A DNA stretch of 64,000 nt from Schistocephalus solidus. Lineage: Eukaryota; Platyhelminthes; Cestoda; Diphyllobothriidea; Diphyllobothriidae. The DNA is taken from NCBI GenBank assembly GCA_017591395.1, contig WEDG01008978.1, forward strand, positions 26,630 through 90,629, given 5' to 3'. The notes under the pieces are model-generated. The model made no database searches. It was not told the DNA's origin and was given only the letters and a program-made list of their open reading frames with translations. Both the position numbers and the translations under genes were made by a program. Below, piece after piece: positions 32,740-44,569 of the stretch (positions are counted from its first letter, which is position 1; each line of letters opens with the position of its first letter).

Positions 32740-33360
32740 CGGACACGTACATGCCTAAATCCTTCAAAACCTGAAGTTCGGCCTCAAGATTTACTTCATA
32801 TTTGACGGAACAATCTGCGAGCAGGTGAAAGGCACGCCAATGGGTTCGCCGATTTTGGCACACAGCTGAAGCGGTCCTACAATGGTTGGGGTCGCTGGTC
32901 TTCCGACACCGCAAACGAATATGTTGGGCACGGTATGTGAATGAAACCTTCGTCATTATTGAACCGGGTCAGGTGTTGGAATTCCAAGGACACCTCAACG
33001 CCGTCTTCTAGGACATAAAATTTACCATGGAGGAGGAAGAAAACAACCAGCTAGCCTTCCTCGACGTCCTCGTCTACCGCAAAGATTGTGATGGTCTACA
33101 AACTAAAGTGTTCAGGAAAGCAAACAATAAGACGCAAGTACTGAGCTTCCAGAGCAAACACTCAATTAGCCACAGATGCATTTGAGTAAGGGCGCTATAT
33201 CGGCGTGTCGAGACGCATTGAAGCGTACCGGAAGACAAAGTCGATAAACTACAATATAGTCGACGGGTCCTTAGAGCGAATGGATACACGCGCAACTTTG
33301 TAAACCACTGCATGCGTAAAAGCGACGACCGCAAACTTCAACCATACCCGAAGGTTGGCC
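32740..33360 (+). pseudogene. Penelope-like element reverse transcriptase, dead
   Basis: Translation gives FDGTICEQVKGTPMGSPI, RYVNETFVII (32931 onward), then ENNQLAFLDVLVYRKDCDGL and KTQVLSFQSKHSISHRC. These are the ordered motifs of Penelope-like reverse transcriptases (EQxxGxxMGSPL, RYVDDTFVI, NxLxFLDVxVxR, HPxxHK). The catalytic YVDD box reads YVNE (32934-32945), losing both metal-binding aspartates, and in-frame stops follow. Confidence 0.85.
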
Positions 33361-33486
33361 ATCGCTCCTGTACGTGAAGAACGCCTTGGAAGCCATCAGT
33401 AGCCTCCTTACACACACCCCGGAGTTGGAGCTGCACACAGACCGAAGGCAACCATCAGGCGCCGGGTTATGTGACCTAAAGATCTG

Positions 33487-33885
33487 GTGTCAGGGCAGGA
33501 AATGTCGGGAGTCAATAACCGGGTCTGGTGCAGTTGTGGACAAAGCAAATATATCGGAGAAACTGGAAGACTACTCCGCACGCGAATGGCTGAGCATGCG
33601 GCAGCGGTGAGAAGGAATGACGCTAATTCCCAGATCACGATTCATTCCACGGGACCCGGCCACACTTTCAAGTTTTATGAGGGCGAAATTCTCGCCAGAG
33701 ATGACAATCGCGTGAGCCGTGAGCTGCTTGAGTCGTGGTTCTCCAGCACGCATTCCATTAACAGGTGCAATGGTCTTCTGCTTCCATATTCTGTGTGGCG
33801 ATTTTGCCTGGGCGAAATTACTGGCCACTCGGGGAGGATGTGGGTGACCGAAAATCGGGTGACAGCGAGCCGAATTGACAAGTAA
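33487..33885 (+). pseudogene. Penelope-like element GIY-YIG endonuclease domain
   Basis: VWCSCGQSKYIGETGRLLRT, then MAEHAAAVRR, TGPGHTFKFYEGEILARDDN and RVSRELLESWFSSTHSINR. The YIGETGR half of the GIY-YIG motif, the following arginine and the RELLE segment with its glutamate are retained; the GIY/GVY half is altered. It follows the reverse transcriptase on the same strand, the diagnostic order for Penelope-like elements. Confidence 0.85.
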
Positions 33886-34070
33886 TCGTCACGCCAAGGA
33901 TCGCCCACGGTGATGAAATCCTGGCCATTTACGACTCGAGCAGGGACCGAAAAGCAATCACCGCATCCACTACGACAACCGGCAAGGACCACGATGACTG
34001 CCAAATATAGTAGGCGTGTGGTTGCCTAGCAACAACGCACTATAAATACTGCATCTTTTGTACCCCCTTT
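33886..34070 (+). mobile_element. Penelope-like element 3' flank
   Basis: Shares segments with 6703-6845, marking it as part of the element. The hammerhead seen after this block at 6.87 kb is not recognisable here. Confidence 0.55.
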
Positions 34071-34737
34071 GCCCGTTTGTCTTCAAAGTAAATTATTAAA
34101 ACCATTCTTTATCCAGGACACTAACTTTGCGCATGTAACAATTTCACCAAATGACTTTTTCAGTTTCAGGGTAAATTTATTGAAATGTTAACCTTTAGTC
34201 CGTCGAACAATACGTCTCAATAGTGGTGAAAGTCGCAACTTGATTGTAACCCACTGCAAAATATCTGATGGTTAGGCATCTGGCAGCTGGACTCTCAAAT
34301 ATGCTATTTGCTAACAACTTGGACCTTTGAGATTTAACCTTTGGGAATGTCTGGTCTTTTTAGTAAAAAATATTATTTTTAGACTGCGCACAAGTATCTC
34401 CTGATGATGCAACCAGATCACGTCATTCCCCTAGATCTGGCGATGCTGTCACCGTAAGCTGCTAAACAACTGGACCTTGGTTAGTCAGAAAAGCCGCCCT
34501 GCAGGAATTAGTGCGTTATCGGGTGCAAAAACACGGCTCAGCATCAACTTGTTAAATAACAAGACTGACTCACGTGAGCCGATTGCTTTAGGATGTCATT
34601 GTTTTTTGAAAAGTAATATAATCACACGTTTGAGTGAGTTACGCCAAAAATGACTGCGCGGGTTCAAAGAAAAATGTGGATCCCTAGTTTTCCATGGTTT
34701 TCATTGACCCACTTTTGAAACATTCGGCTGTCTCAGT

Positions 34738-34811
34738 GGCATTCGAACCCACGCCAGCAAGGGGAAGGCGTTAGTACAGCCAACGCTCTAGCCAACTGAG
34801 ATACGGGGCCC
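34738..34811 (-). repeat. tRNA-like SINE-A head, copy 3 (inverted)
   Basis: Minus strand: TCTCAGTTGGCTAGAGCG, TTGGCTGTACTAACGCC, GTGGGTTCGAATGCC. Abuts copy 4 tail-to-tail around 34812, forming an inverted pair. Confidence 0.7.
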
Positions 34812-34915
34812 CACCGGGCGTGGGTTCCAATCCCACCGAGACCATTGAGTTTTTCACAAGTGGGTCAAAGGAATTATTCAAATCTGCCAAAAACCTATAC
34901 TAATTAATTGTGCCT
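34812..34915 (+). repeat. SINE-A 3' fragment, copy 4
   Basis: T-arm GTGGGTTCCAATCCCACCGAGACC, then TTTTTCACAAGTGGGTCAAA as after copy 2. Confidence 0.65.
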
Positions 34916-35064
34916 GGTAGTCATCTGGTGGTTTCTAGATTGATTACTTAGGAAATCCTGCTTGGGCAGTCAGTTTACTGTATCACAATTGGTGGGTTTC
35001 ATACGTTGCAGTGGGCTGGGTGGGTAACTTGACCCAATTCTATCAAACGCACGGCTGTCAGTGG

Positions 35065-35146
35065 GGCCTCGTAGCTCAGTTGGCTAGAGCGTTGGTTGTA
35101 CCAAAGCCTTCCCCATGCTGGCGCGGGTTGAAGTCTCACCGAGGTC
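35065..35146 (+). repeat. tRNA-like SINE-A head, copy 5
   Basis: GGCCTCGTAGCTCAGTTGGC to CTCACCGAGGTC. Preceded by the same body as copy 2 (34910-35064). Acceptor pairing remains good with one G-T. Confidence 0.7.
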
Positions 35147-35149
35147 ACC

Positions 35150-36110
35150 GAGCTGATATAATTTTTAATTTAAAATTAGGTTTGCTCGACAATGAAAACG
35201 AACAATTTCTTTTAAAAGACTAACCCATACATGTATATAACCACCTCCTGGCTCATCAGTAGACCAATGATCGCTGGAGACTCAAAATATTCCTTAATTA
35301 TTTTAATGATTGGCTTTCAGCTTTTCACTATTGGTCAGTTGTGAATTTTGCAAACGCCTACCGTGAGTAGTAACGACTTTTTACTCAGCGAAAGTCCTGA
35401 ATCCTCGACTGCAGTTATTTTGCAAAAATGCAAGTTAAAAAGCAACCATTTAAATAAAAACCTGTTATCTGATATCTTTCCACACAATGAAACTTTCCTT
35501 ATTAGCTGAGTACGAGAGCAAGAATGTGTAAGAAACATGTAAAATGCATTACTATAATTAAATATATGCCGCCTATTATAAGTGTTGCTGCTCCCTTGCT
35601 TCATATAACTGACACTCGCGCTCTGCGCAGCTCCCAGTTGAGGATTTTCGAAGAATTTGGAACGAACCAAAAGTTATTTCACGACCCCAAAATGTGTTCT
35701 GAGAATAGTGAATAGGTAGGATACTCTTAATTTAACAAGTCAACGAAGCAAGAAATGGATAGCCGTGGCCTCACCGAATGATCATTGGTTTTCCGGATTC
35801 AGGCTATTTGACTGAAATAGAATTAACTTGGCGCGAAACAAACGGAATGCATTGTTGATGAGAAACACGGATCAGTTGTCGGAGAAAAGGTTGCTTGCTA
35901 AGACTTTAATTGGAAGTTATTCAACCAGAAAAGTGGAGGAGGGGAAAGGGGGCGAGGAAGATCAAAAAGAAGTTAAAAAGCTAAATGCATCAATTTTAAT
36001 AGGAAGAACGGAGCTGCTGATCCTAAATTTCATATACTAGCTTGAGGGATTGCACTGTTATTTTGAGACAAGGAAGGACTGAAAAAGATTAGAAGGAAGG
36101 GATCCAAACC
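35150..36110. other. Unrecognised stretch
   Basis: Only short ORFs; no motif recognised. Confidence 0.5.
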
Positions 36111-36120
36111 CTGTGTCTAC

Positions 36121-36157
36121 GGACGTTTCAGGCGCACTCTCTCGAAATCATCATCAG
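36121..36157 (-). ncRNA. Hammerhead relic (minus strand)
   Basis: On the minus strand CTGATGA (36157-36151), then GAAACGTC (36129-36122), followed by CGTAGACACAGGG. Core boxes and the GTC triplet are intact, but stems I and II no longer pair well. The fused GAAAC-GTC (no stem III loop) is the layout of dimer-dependent Penelope hammerheads. Confidence 0.45.
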
Positions 36158-36737
36158 AGGCAGCAACAGAAAAAGACAGTAGACACACAGCTGGAATGGC
36201 CTCAAGAGGACGTAGTCGGTACTTAACCACATCTAAAATGGGATGCTCAGTCACTCATTGCAAAGGCTTCTATTTGGTGAATTGATAGCTTGGCTGTCCA
36301 CATTCATTCATTAATTTCTGCGGTTGCACCCCCAATCTTAGTGATTGGCGTGACAATCAGCCGGAACTGTAGGTCGTCATATCATAGGTGGAAGTGGTCT
36401 TCACCCTCGCACCCCAGAGTTACTCAGTTATCTATCCAGTCAATCCTATCACTTAAAGGGAGAGAGATCAGTGCGTTTTGCTAAAAGCCATTAATCATGC
36501 AGTTCGTGACTCATGTGGTTGTCATTTATTTCGAAGACTTCATCCCCGTCGAGCCTTAAAGTGCGACCGGGTCACGTCAAAGGAGGTACGACTTAGCCCT
36601 GGTGTCGTTCCACCTCACTGATGATGTGCGCTTGGAAATCTGCGTTCAAATTAATATTAAATTTTTTTAAATTGGGCCAGATCAGGTAAATGAGTCCAAA
36701 GATGTATTGCTGTGGTAGCGGCCCTGGTAAGGATGCC

Positions 36738-36991
36738 CTGCATGGCCGCCTAAACAGGACACGGGAAGAGGAACTGAATAGGAACAGGTAACACGAATCC
36801 AAACCTTAACCTTTAGCCTACTCCTGACCCTCATACCAACTCTGACCTTAACCTCAAATTTAAACCTAACCCTAAACTTAAACCACACCCTCACCTTAAT
36901 CCTAAAGTTAATTTCCCAAGACGTTGGCGACAAGCCACATGTATTGTGGGCGGTTCCTATTCCCGTATGCTGTTTGGCCAGCCGTACTGCA
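36738..36991 (+). mobile_element. Small inverted-repeat element with telomere-like core, copy 2
   Basis: Left end CATGGCCGCCTAAACAGGAC-ACGGGAA-AGGAA, right end GGTTCCTATTCCCGTATGCT-GTTTGGCCAGCCG, which are inverted. The core 36800-36910 is an irregular run of CCTAA/CCTTAA units with no fixed period. Confidence 0.65.
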
Positions 36992-36999
36992 GGTCTTTC

Positions 37000-38190
37000 G
37001 GCCTCATCACTTGGTGCTGGGCCGTTGCCTCCATTTGGTGTGAAAATGCGGCTGATGGCTTGCGAAACGTTCTCGACATATGGAAGCGCTTACCAAAATT
37101 GCGGGCTGCTGCTATGTCTCGGTAGTAGGGTATCATACAAAGAGTATTTAATGCGGAGCCCTTGAAAAGATGAGACCGGTGAGCCAAACATTATTTAATT
37201 TAGACGGAGTAATGGTCCTAGTGCTCCTTCATGATTGCCACGCAAAGCTTAGTTAATACTCTCAGGGAAGACAAAGACGACCAGGTGTTCTGAGTTCATC
37301 CGCCAGAACAACCCAAAATCGCTTCAGCCAAAAGTGACTGAACGAGCTCGTGGACAGAGAGCGATACGCGACAGAGCACTGAAGAACAAATTCTGAAATC
37401 TGCTGGGTCCAGCACCATTCGAAAATATCTAAGTGGCAGAGGACATTAAATATCCTTCAGGACAGTTGATGTAAAACTTGTCAACAGGATTGTTTCAATT
37501 GAATTAATCACCAGTCAGGTGAATAAATGGTGCATCGGAGCTTCGAAAAAGAACACTGCTCCAGTTGAAGGAGTAAACCCGGAACTAGAGAAGAGCCTTC
37601 CAAGAACTAGCATAATTAAGATCGGAGCGTTGGTGGATAGTTGAAAAATTAATAATGGGTGCAAGAACCTTTCAACGTCGACAGACGCGGTTCTGTATGT
37701 GTAGATCAGAAAGTATGTAGGACTAACTCCTTTATGTCACCATGTCGCCGGCTGAGAAGAAAGTTATTTCTAACAATGAACTTTCTAGGGATCCAGCAAG
37801 CGAACTCCTACATCGTCGTTTAAACCCTGCTATCGCGCGCACGTACTCAACCAATAAGAGAAGCCAAATATTCTCCAGCACACCCATTCTTCGTTTCAAA
37901 GGCAAGGATAGCCTGCCCTTTCTTCACTACGCGGCGAGTTATATTGGTGGGCTCAGTCAACTGACAGCGGCCACCGGGTAGACGTTAACCAATCATTCCG
38001 ACTCACCTATAAAGTGCAAGCGAGACACTCAAGCTTCATGAAACAGCAGACACTTGCGACAGCAGAGGCAGTGGCCATACGGTCAGCTATCCCAAAGTGA
38101 TGCTCGGAGAAGGCGTTTCTACAGGTCCTTAGAATCCTCTGTCCCAAGATAAACTTGGTACGTGCATTCACGCCTCTCACCAATTTACGT
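37000..38190. other. Unrecognised stretch
   Basis: Short ORFs without motifs. Confidence 0.5.
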
Positions 38191-38380
38191 TACAGCAACG
38201 AAGCCGAGACACATCCAATAGCCAGACGCCTACTTCCCCCCTCCACCTGCCCTACCACAGCCCCCGACAGGATTAGATTTGAACCCCTGATCTCTGAACG
38301 CCCTCAACCCTCTCCCCTACACTAGTAGTGCATTGGTTGTTGAAACTTATGCTACCCTGTCGATACAAGGGAGATTAAAT
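38190..38380 (-). repeat. Possible tRNA-derived fragment
   Basis: On the minus strand AGGGGTTCAAATCTAATCC resembles a T-arm/box B, but no matching box A was found. Weak. Confidence 0.2.
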
Positions 38381-38519
38381 GAATAATTTGTTTTATCAAG
38401 CACCTATCGCAGCAGCTAAAGTTCTTAATCGAAGATCCTAACAACTACAACCTTCAGGCTCGGTTCCGTATGAGAAATGAAAAAGTGGGACATCAATTAG
38501 GAGTATAGTGTATTCTGAA

Positions 38520-38785
38520 CAAAACTATCGGAGAAGGGGGTTGGAAGAATTTGACGGCCGGACAGCGGTACGTCCGTTGCCACGGCTGCGATGTTCCAAG
38601 TGCGAGACCGGGCGGACTCGTCACAGCGCATCCAGCGTGGTCATGTGTGATTCAGCCTTGAATATGATTGACCAGATTGGACAACCGGGATTGGCGAGGA
38701 CCAGACAGAAACTGGTGCGCACATGCATTTAGTCGCGAGAGGTTCAGCTTCGCAACATGTGCACGGAGTCGGATCACTACACACC
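38520..38785 (+). repeat. Dispersed GC-richer repeat, copy 1
   Basis: TAGTCGCGAGAGGTTCAGCTT-GCAACATG-GCACGGAGTC (38730-38770) recurs inverted at 47425-47495. The preceding 200 bases are GC-rich and may be a transposon tail. Family unknown. Confidence 0.45.
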
Positions 38786-38975
38786 CATGGGGGTAGGTTC
38801 GTGGTTATTGCTAGTCACAGGAAGTAACTGAGAGGAAGAAGAAGAAGAAACGACGATTACTGAGACCCTACTCTGCTACTCTACCCTCCTTTATATTACT
38901 TTCTAGGCTTGATAACGAACAATTGAAAGCGTGCGGTTGCCGAAATTGACTTTTTAAAGAAGGATTTTACTCTAC

Positions 38976-39010
38976 GGACGTTTCTTACTCCAAATAGTAC
39001 CGAACATCAG
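38976..39010 (-). ncRNA. Hammerhead relic (minus strand)
   Basis: CTGATGT (39010-39004, one core change) and GAAACGTC (38984-38977) followed by CGTAGAG, matching the relic at 36.12 kb. No good stem II. Same family, further decayed. Confidence 0.35.
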
Positions 39011-39019
39011 AGACAACCA

Positions 39020-40340
39020 CAGATAATGGCGATATGAGCCTAACGAGTGCCGCATTTACAGGATGCAGTTGCGATACCACTGCAAACCTATCGTACTTAA
39101 AATCTATAGCATTCATCACCGATTGGCGTACTTCATGCAATGATTCATGGCTTGCTCACTCGAAGTCATGTAGTTACTGGCACTGGAAACAGTTCTCGCC
39201 ACGCGCTTCGCATGTGGCGCGGGCTCTGAATATTGAAAGGAGGACATTGCACTTGTTGGTACACCGGGAGCTGGTAAGCCATGACTTAATCAGCTGGAGA
39301 CCCATGCGGTTGTCATTACTCGCGAAACTATGGCGATCGTTCAACGAGCGTCGAATGAGCCGTGATGAAAGATCTACAGCCATTTCTCCTCACCACTGCT
39401 GCTGTGGCTGCTGTGGCAGTAGTCTTCCTGATTCTCCTACGTAGCTTCTTCGCCTGAAACTGCACCATTTTCAGTAAACAACTTCACGTGTTTCCTTCTT
39501 TGTCAGTGAGCTTTGCGGTTCCTTAGTTAGAGCTCGCTGGTTGCCTTCAGTCTATGGGTAATCCAAACCGAAATGGTGGGAGAAGATGGCTGGCGGTATC
39601 AAACTTTATTGGCGTAACAAAGTGCTTGCAATGAGATAAACGGTAGATGACGTGGGTAAACACGGTCAAACTGTCGAGGCGGACAGAAGGCGACGTAGAA
39701 AGGCAGCCGCGCTGATGACCACGAGAGAGATCCGCGACACGGCCTGTTTTTTTGCGGAGAAATCATGTGACAGTTATCCACCATCTTCAAAAAATCAGTC
39801 CTTTTGTTGTCTGTGTATGACTCCAATGATTTCCTAGATAGTGACATGGAGTCGTCCCTTTATTCTTCTCACTCTGCTTCAAAATCTTCGCACTTCAATT
39901 CTCGCATGCGTCCAACATTAGTGTTCATTTGACTGGCTATACTTTGTTCGGGTCTTCGGACCATCTCATTGGCTGGATTTTTAGTTACATTTTCATTCCA
40001 CCTAGGCCTTGGTATATTTAGCAGTCCGCATGCATATCAACTTTGTTAAAATATGCCTCCACGATCTAGCCTCTTGAAAAGCACCCGGGAAAAATTTTGC
40101 TTTTGAGGCACAGAAATTGGCAACTATGTTTCCTTTTTTTGCTTTTTGGAAGACCAAAGACAGTACAGTTATGAGGAACGGAAAGCCGTTGAAAGTGCCT
40201 TCTCTATAACAATCCAGTACTATTATTCAAATGACGGTCCATGTTTCTTTCAAACATTGAAACCTTCTAACCTTCAAAACAATTGCGAGGAGTGAGGACA
40301 GCTCTTCGTGTAAACTGTCTTCCACATAGTCAGGTGCTTT
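39020..40340. other. Unrecognised stretch
   Basis: Contains an open frame at 39034-39444 (+) that resembles no family I know and has odd composition. No repeats noticed. Confidence 0.45.
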
Positions 40341-40344
40341 CATT

Positions 40345-40368
40345 GGGGGGGGGGGCGGGGGGGGTGGT
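40345..40368 (+). repeat. G-rich tract, potential G-quadruplex
   Basis: About 24 bases, all G except one C and a trailing T, followed by GG. More than four G-triplets are available. Confidence 0.8.
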
Positions 40369-40369
40369 T

Positions 40370-41790
40370 TGGTAGGCGCTGGAGATCATCGAAAATTACT
40401 CCCCGCGAATGGGAAGCCTCATCGTTCCTTTCTTCCTTTCACTTCGGCATCCAGAAGTATCTTATTTTTGGTCTGGTGGTTGTTGGATCAGCTAAAACAA
40501 AGAACGAGCACTTGAGGTGGCCCAGCTACATGAAGTCACTCATTTCCAGATCTTCCCACGAGCATTCCATTGCTACTTGCCTGATTAGGGGTTTTTAGAC
40601 AGTCAAAACTGTCGCAGAGCCTATCTGGGTCCGAAGGCCGTGTCGACTTGTCGTAGAGGCTCTGTCTGCGTGCATTGCAACACAGCCAGTTCTTCCGTTG
40701 CTGAAGGAGACTAGGTATCAGATGAGGTGAAACTTGGTGGCTATATTAGTTTAACATAGCCCGTCAACCGAAGCGGTTATGGGGCTAAACTACTGCGCTG
40801 AACACATAATCACAAAGCTAAGATGAAATTGAGTACCGGTTGTTGCCGCTTTCTAGCGTGATGTGTCTACAGCTTTGCTATCCATCTTCGGCACACACAA
40901 ATACAACAACAACTGGCCTGAGGAGACTGCTAGCTGCAGCTGTGTGCAGAGCCCCTTATAAGCTCGTTGCCTCAGTAAAAGCCTGTCATATCTAATCCGT
41001 CTTCCCTGGCTTCGGATTTGGGGAAACCTTCGTGTTTTCGACCTTACGACTTTGACAAATTCACTTAGCTAAAGCTTGATAAACTGGGCAGTACTTGTAC
41101 CTCAACCTGTCACAGAGAATGAGGGAGAGAGCGACGGGATATGCTCAGAGTGTGCAAATATATAATTTCTGCCAGAGAACTAGACTACTTCATACACAAC
41201 AACTACTTGTTCTGCGAACTACTTATATCTGAGCTCATTAGTCATTTCCAGTGATTTTATCACGATAGAAAAAAAAGTATGCAAATATAAGACATAAAAT
41301 GATTACGTTGGTAAATTCTGCTAGTGTACTGAGAACATAATACAATAACAAAGGCTGTTTAGCCATTTTAGCAGTCAAATAAATTGCAATAACGTCACTG
41401 GGATTGCAAGAGCCAACCCCATATCTTGCTTTCTTGGTGTGCATTACGGTTCTACGAGTTTAGTCCTTTAGCTAGGGATATGCTTCTATTAGCTAATGGA
41501 AATGAATATATCCACACTCACCGAGCACCCTGGTGCAAGACCATCACTTATATGGGAGTTTTGGCAAGATGAGTTTTACGGTCTGGGCCTTTTGAAGGTA
41601 CAGACAATATGGTTGAAATTATGTAGCAGGTCGGAAAATTACATCTATGTCATATACTTGTCTTAATATATTAAGTAGCTCTGAATTCAACCATGATGAA
41701 CCCGTGTGATCCTAAAAATGAAAATGATGTATTTTTGCGCCCGGAATAGGGCCATAAAATTGAGCCAGAATAGGCAGACTGACATTACTG
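40370..41790. other. Unrecognised stretch
   Basis: No recognised feature. Confidence 0.5.
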
Positions 41791-41796
41791 ACCAAT

Positions 41797-42450
41797 AAAA
41801 GTGAGACGGGAATAGTCATTTCTGACTTATTAGCCATCGTCAGCCATCCATATCCCACCCCAGGTAGTGCCCGTCCCGAGGCTCGAACCCACGATCTGTT
41901 GCTAAGAAGTCCAACGCTCTAACAGTTGAGCCACGGGATGGTTGTCTTGCCAGTTTCGATCGTGAATATTATCAATGGTAGGTAGACGCTCACCGATCAG
42001 TTACATCACTCACTCGTCACGTTGTACTTGGGGATCACTCACGAGCCGCGCCAGCAGGCACACAGTGCCCAGTATTATAGACGGAATGATATTACCAACA
42101 AAGAAAAGGGAGACTCGAATGGCCATTTCTGAATTATTAGCCGTCCAACACTCTAAATATTGAAACAGCGTCTCGTGGTCTTGCCATTTTAGATCAGGAA
42201 TAAGCACTTTGGTGCATAGGCGTCCACCGATCGGTTACGGGACACGTCCTGTTCTGTTGGGTATGGTTGGCTGACGACTGCTACTAAGCCAGCAATTGTC
42301 ATTCCAGTCTCCTTTCTCCGTCAGTAATGTCATTCTGTCTATAATACTCGCCGGTGTGCCGCTGCCTGCTGGGCTTAAGAGTGACCCCAAGGCAAAATGG
42401 GACGAGTGAGTACTGTACCCGATCGGTAAGCGCCTACCTGCCATTGATCC
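41797..42450 (-). repeat. SINE-B cluster (tRNA head plus tandem/inverted bodies)
   Basis: The minus-strand tRNA-like head at 41870-41938 has CCCGT/ACGGG acceptor ends, GGCTCAACTGTTAGAGCG, loop CTTCTTAGC and T-arm GTGGGTTCGAGCC. Around it the blocks GAGACnnGAATnGTCATTTCTG, TTATTAGCC and CGCTCACCGATCGGTTAC recur at 42110, 42220 and (inverted) 42270-42310, so at least two copies are interleaved. Confidence 0.65.
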
Positions 42451-42689
42451 GGAATCCGAATAGTCAACGCACTTTCGGTTGTGCTGTCAAGCTCCCACCT
42501 TTCAAAACTCCTGCTACAACCATTCCCATATAAGGAGTAATTTTGTGCCTAGATGCTGCCAGCAGACGGGGCGTATCCGTTCATATCCCACAGTAACGGC
42601 AAACGAAGGAATCCATTTTAAGGTGTCATTTAAGTCTTCGAAACACACCAGTTGGACTATCTTTACCGAAGATGCCCACCGTGGGGGCA

Positions 42690-43060
42690 AAGTTGGGCGC
42701 AAGGACGGTGATTTGCACTGCGTCTGCTGCACTCTCTCCTCTCTCGCTCATATGAACCCAGTGTCAAGACAGTCAAGCAAATCAGTGGCTGGATCGGCTA
42801 CAGGAGCTAACAAAGCTAAACAGTCTGCCTGCGCGTACCAACCACATGCCTGTTCCGCGCGCACAATGAAACTGATTTTCGTAGAAACAAAGGGCGGTTC
42901 GAATCTAAGCTGAGTGGGAGTGCCACAGAGGCCATATCAAGAAGAAGTAATTGTAGCCTGACTCTCTGTCCTGAGCGAAAGACCGAGTTGTCCCGTAAGT
43001 TGGCAGCCTTCCAAGCTACGCCTTTTAGCGCACCGGGATTTTCTAGAAATATGTCAGATT
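42690..43060 (+). repeat. Zinc-finger LINE 3' tail repeat, diverged copy
   Basis: GTGGGAGTGCCACAGAGGCC, AGTTGGCAGCCTTCCAAGC and TTTTAGCGCACCGGGATTT match the tail repeats at 59.2-59.4 and 59.6-59.75 kb. Confidence 0.65.
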
Positions 43061-43069
43061 GCCTACAGT

Positions 43070-44560
43070 CGGGAGTGGGCGCTGAGGACGCAGCTGTCAG
43101 CGTTCAACTCGTTCGCACTCTCTTTCCTCTCACTTAAACCAATCAATTATCCCAGCTCTAGTAGATAGAATTGTTATCAATGCCTAACTTTAAGGAACTT
43201 GGTTCCAAATTACAGCAGTAACCTTCACTCACAAACCGAAGGGCGACAGTAGTTTTTACAGTCTACTTTAACTGGTATATAGTGACGCGCATTTGACTAA
43301 ATTATCCTAGGTACAGATTAGCATGCTTAAGTAATCGTGTAGAAACGGCAAAACATCAGAAGCGCGCAAGTTACACTGCGCACAGCAAGATCTGACACTT
43401 AACCGATGTAAATAAATTGCCATAGCTGACAGCCCATCAAAGCTGATGGTAAAGTTAAGACCCAATGGGGAGACACATGAGAGAGGTTATCGTATTAAAC
43501 TTTTTCACACCAAGGTGTATTCCTCTGCTGGATAAACCAATTTTTCTCCCTAATAGATGCCAGGAAAGGGCGAAATTTTTATCCCGAAATGCTTTTCTGC
43601 GGACTGAAACCCGAAAACAGAAGGACAGGGTAGGTTTAGTCAGCAAGTTTTGTCCGGTAAAGGGAAATGCTTTTCTAATTTTCCACATCTACAAGGTCTG
43701 CAGCGCACCCTGCTGGATTTTGCTAACTGCCAACATAAAATTCGGTGTTAGGGGTTCACATGCAACAATAGGAAGCATCAAACTACAGCATTACCTATTT
43801 TGCTGATTAAAAGATTTATCATACCGTGTGATTCATACGACTCCATCCTAGAAACCTAAAACTCAAAAAAGCGAGGACAAACTGAGTAATAAAGTTATAG
43901 TTATTTAGTTTTTCTTTCTTTAGATATCTGTGAACTGAAATCTGTGAATGTATACACACTGGTGCAGTTTATCGTTGGTTTGTTTCATTCTTTTTTGCGA
44001 AAATTACCACCTATTCTTTTATAAATTCATCAGATGGCCTTCATGATCGCGGTCTAATGGATAGGTTTCCAGTTTCTTCAAACTTCTGTTTCTAGGATTG
44101 AACTGTTTTCCTAGCTGGTTGATCACGAGTGAAACGTTGTGAAGAATGTTTAGCAAGATTTAGCACAACCCTGGTGCGTTCCCGCATAAATTACTATGAA
44201 GAATCTATCAGCAATCTAAAATTAACTCTCACCAGCCGTTTCCGCCATATCGTAATAATGAAACCTTAGTTTTGTAATGATCGCATATGTAAGGAAAAAT
44301 ACATTCAATAGCATTATATGCTCATGTAAAATCAAGTATATTTTTCAATGTACAACCAATGAGCGATCTATTCCTTTAGAGCCAAGCTTCAGGAAAGTGC
44401 TCCGTCAAAAATAAGTGCATAGTGCAGAATATTTCAATGTGTAGAACACCTGATATACAATATACGTTCAGAATACGGCTTACAGATTACGTGTTCCCCA
44501 AGTTTTTGAATAGATAGTTATGCTGCGTCGGGCGAGGAGTGCAGTCTTTAACTAGCGCGT
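43070..44560. other. Unrecognised AT-rich stretch
   Basis: Short ORFs only; nothing recognised. Confidence 0.5.
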
Positions 44561-44569
44561 GGGCAGTCC

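Noticed and set aside
39034..39444. 136-codon ORF as a gene
   Set aside because: Biased composition, no recognisable motif, no splice context; could be chance.
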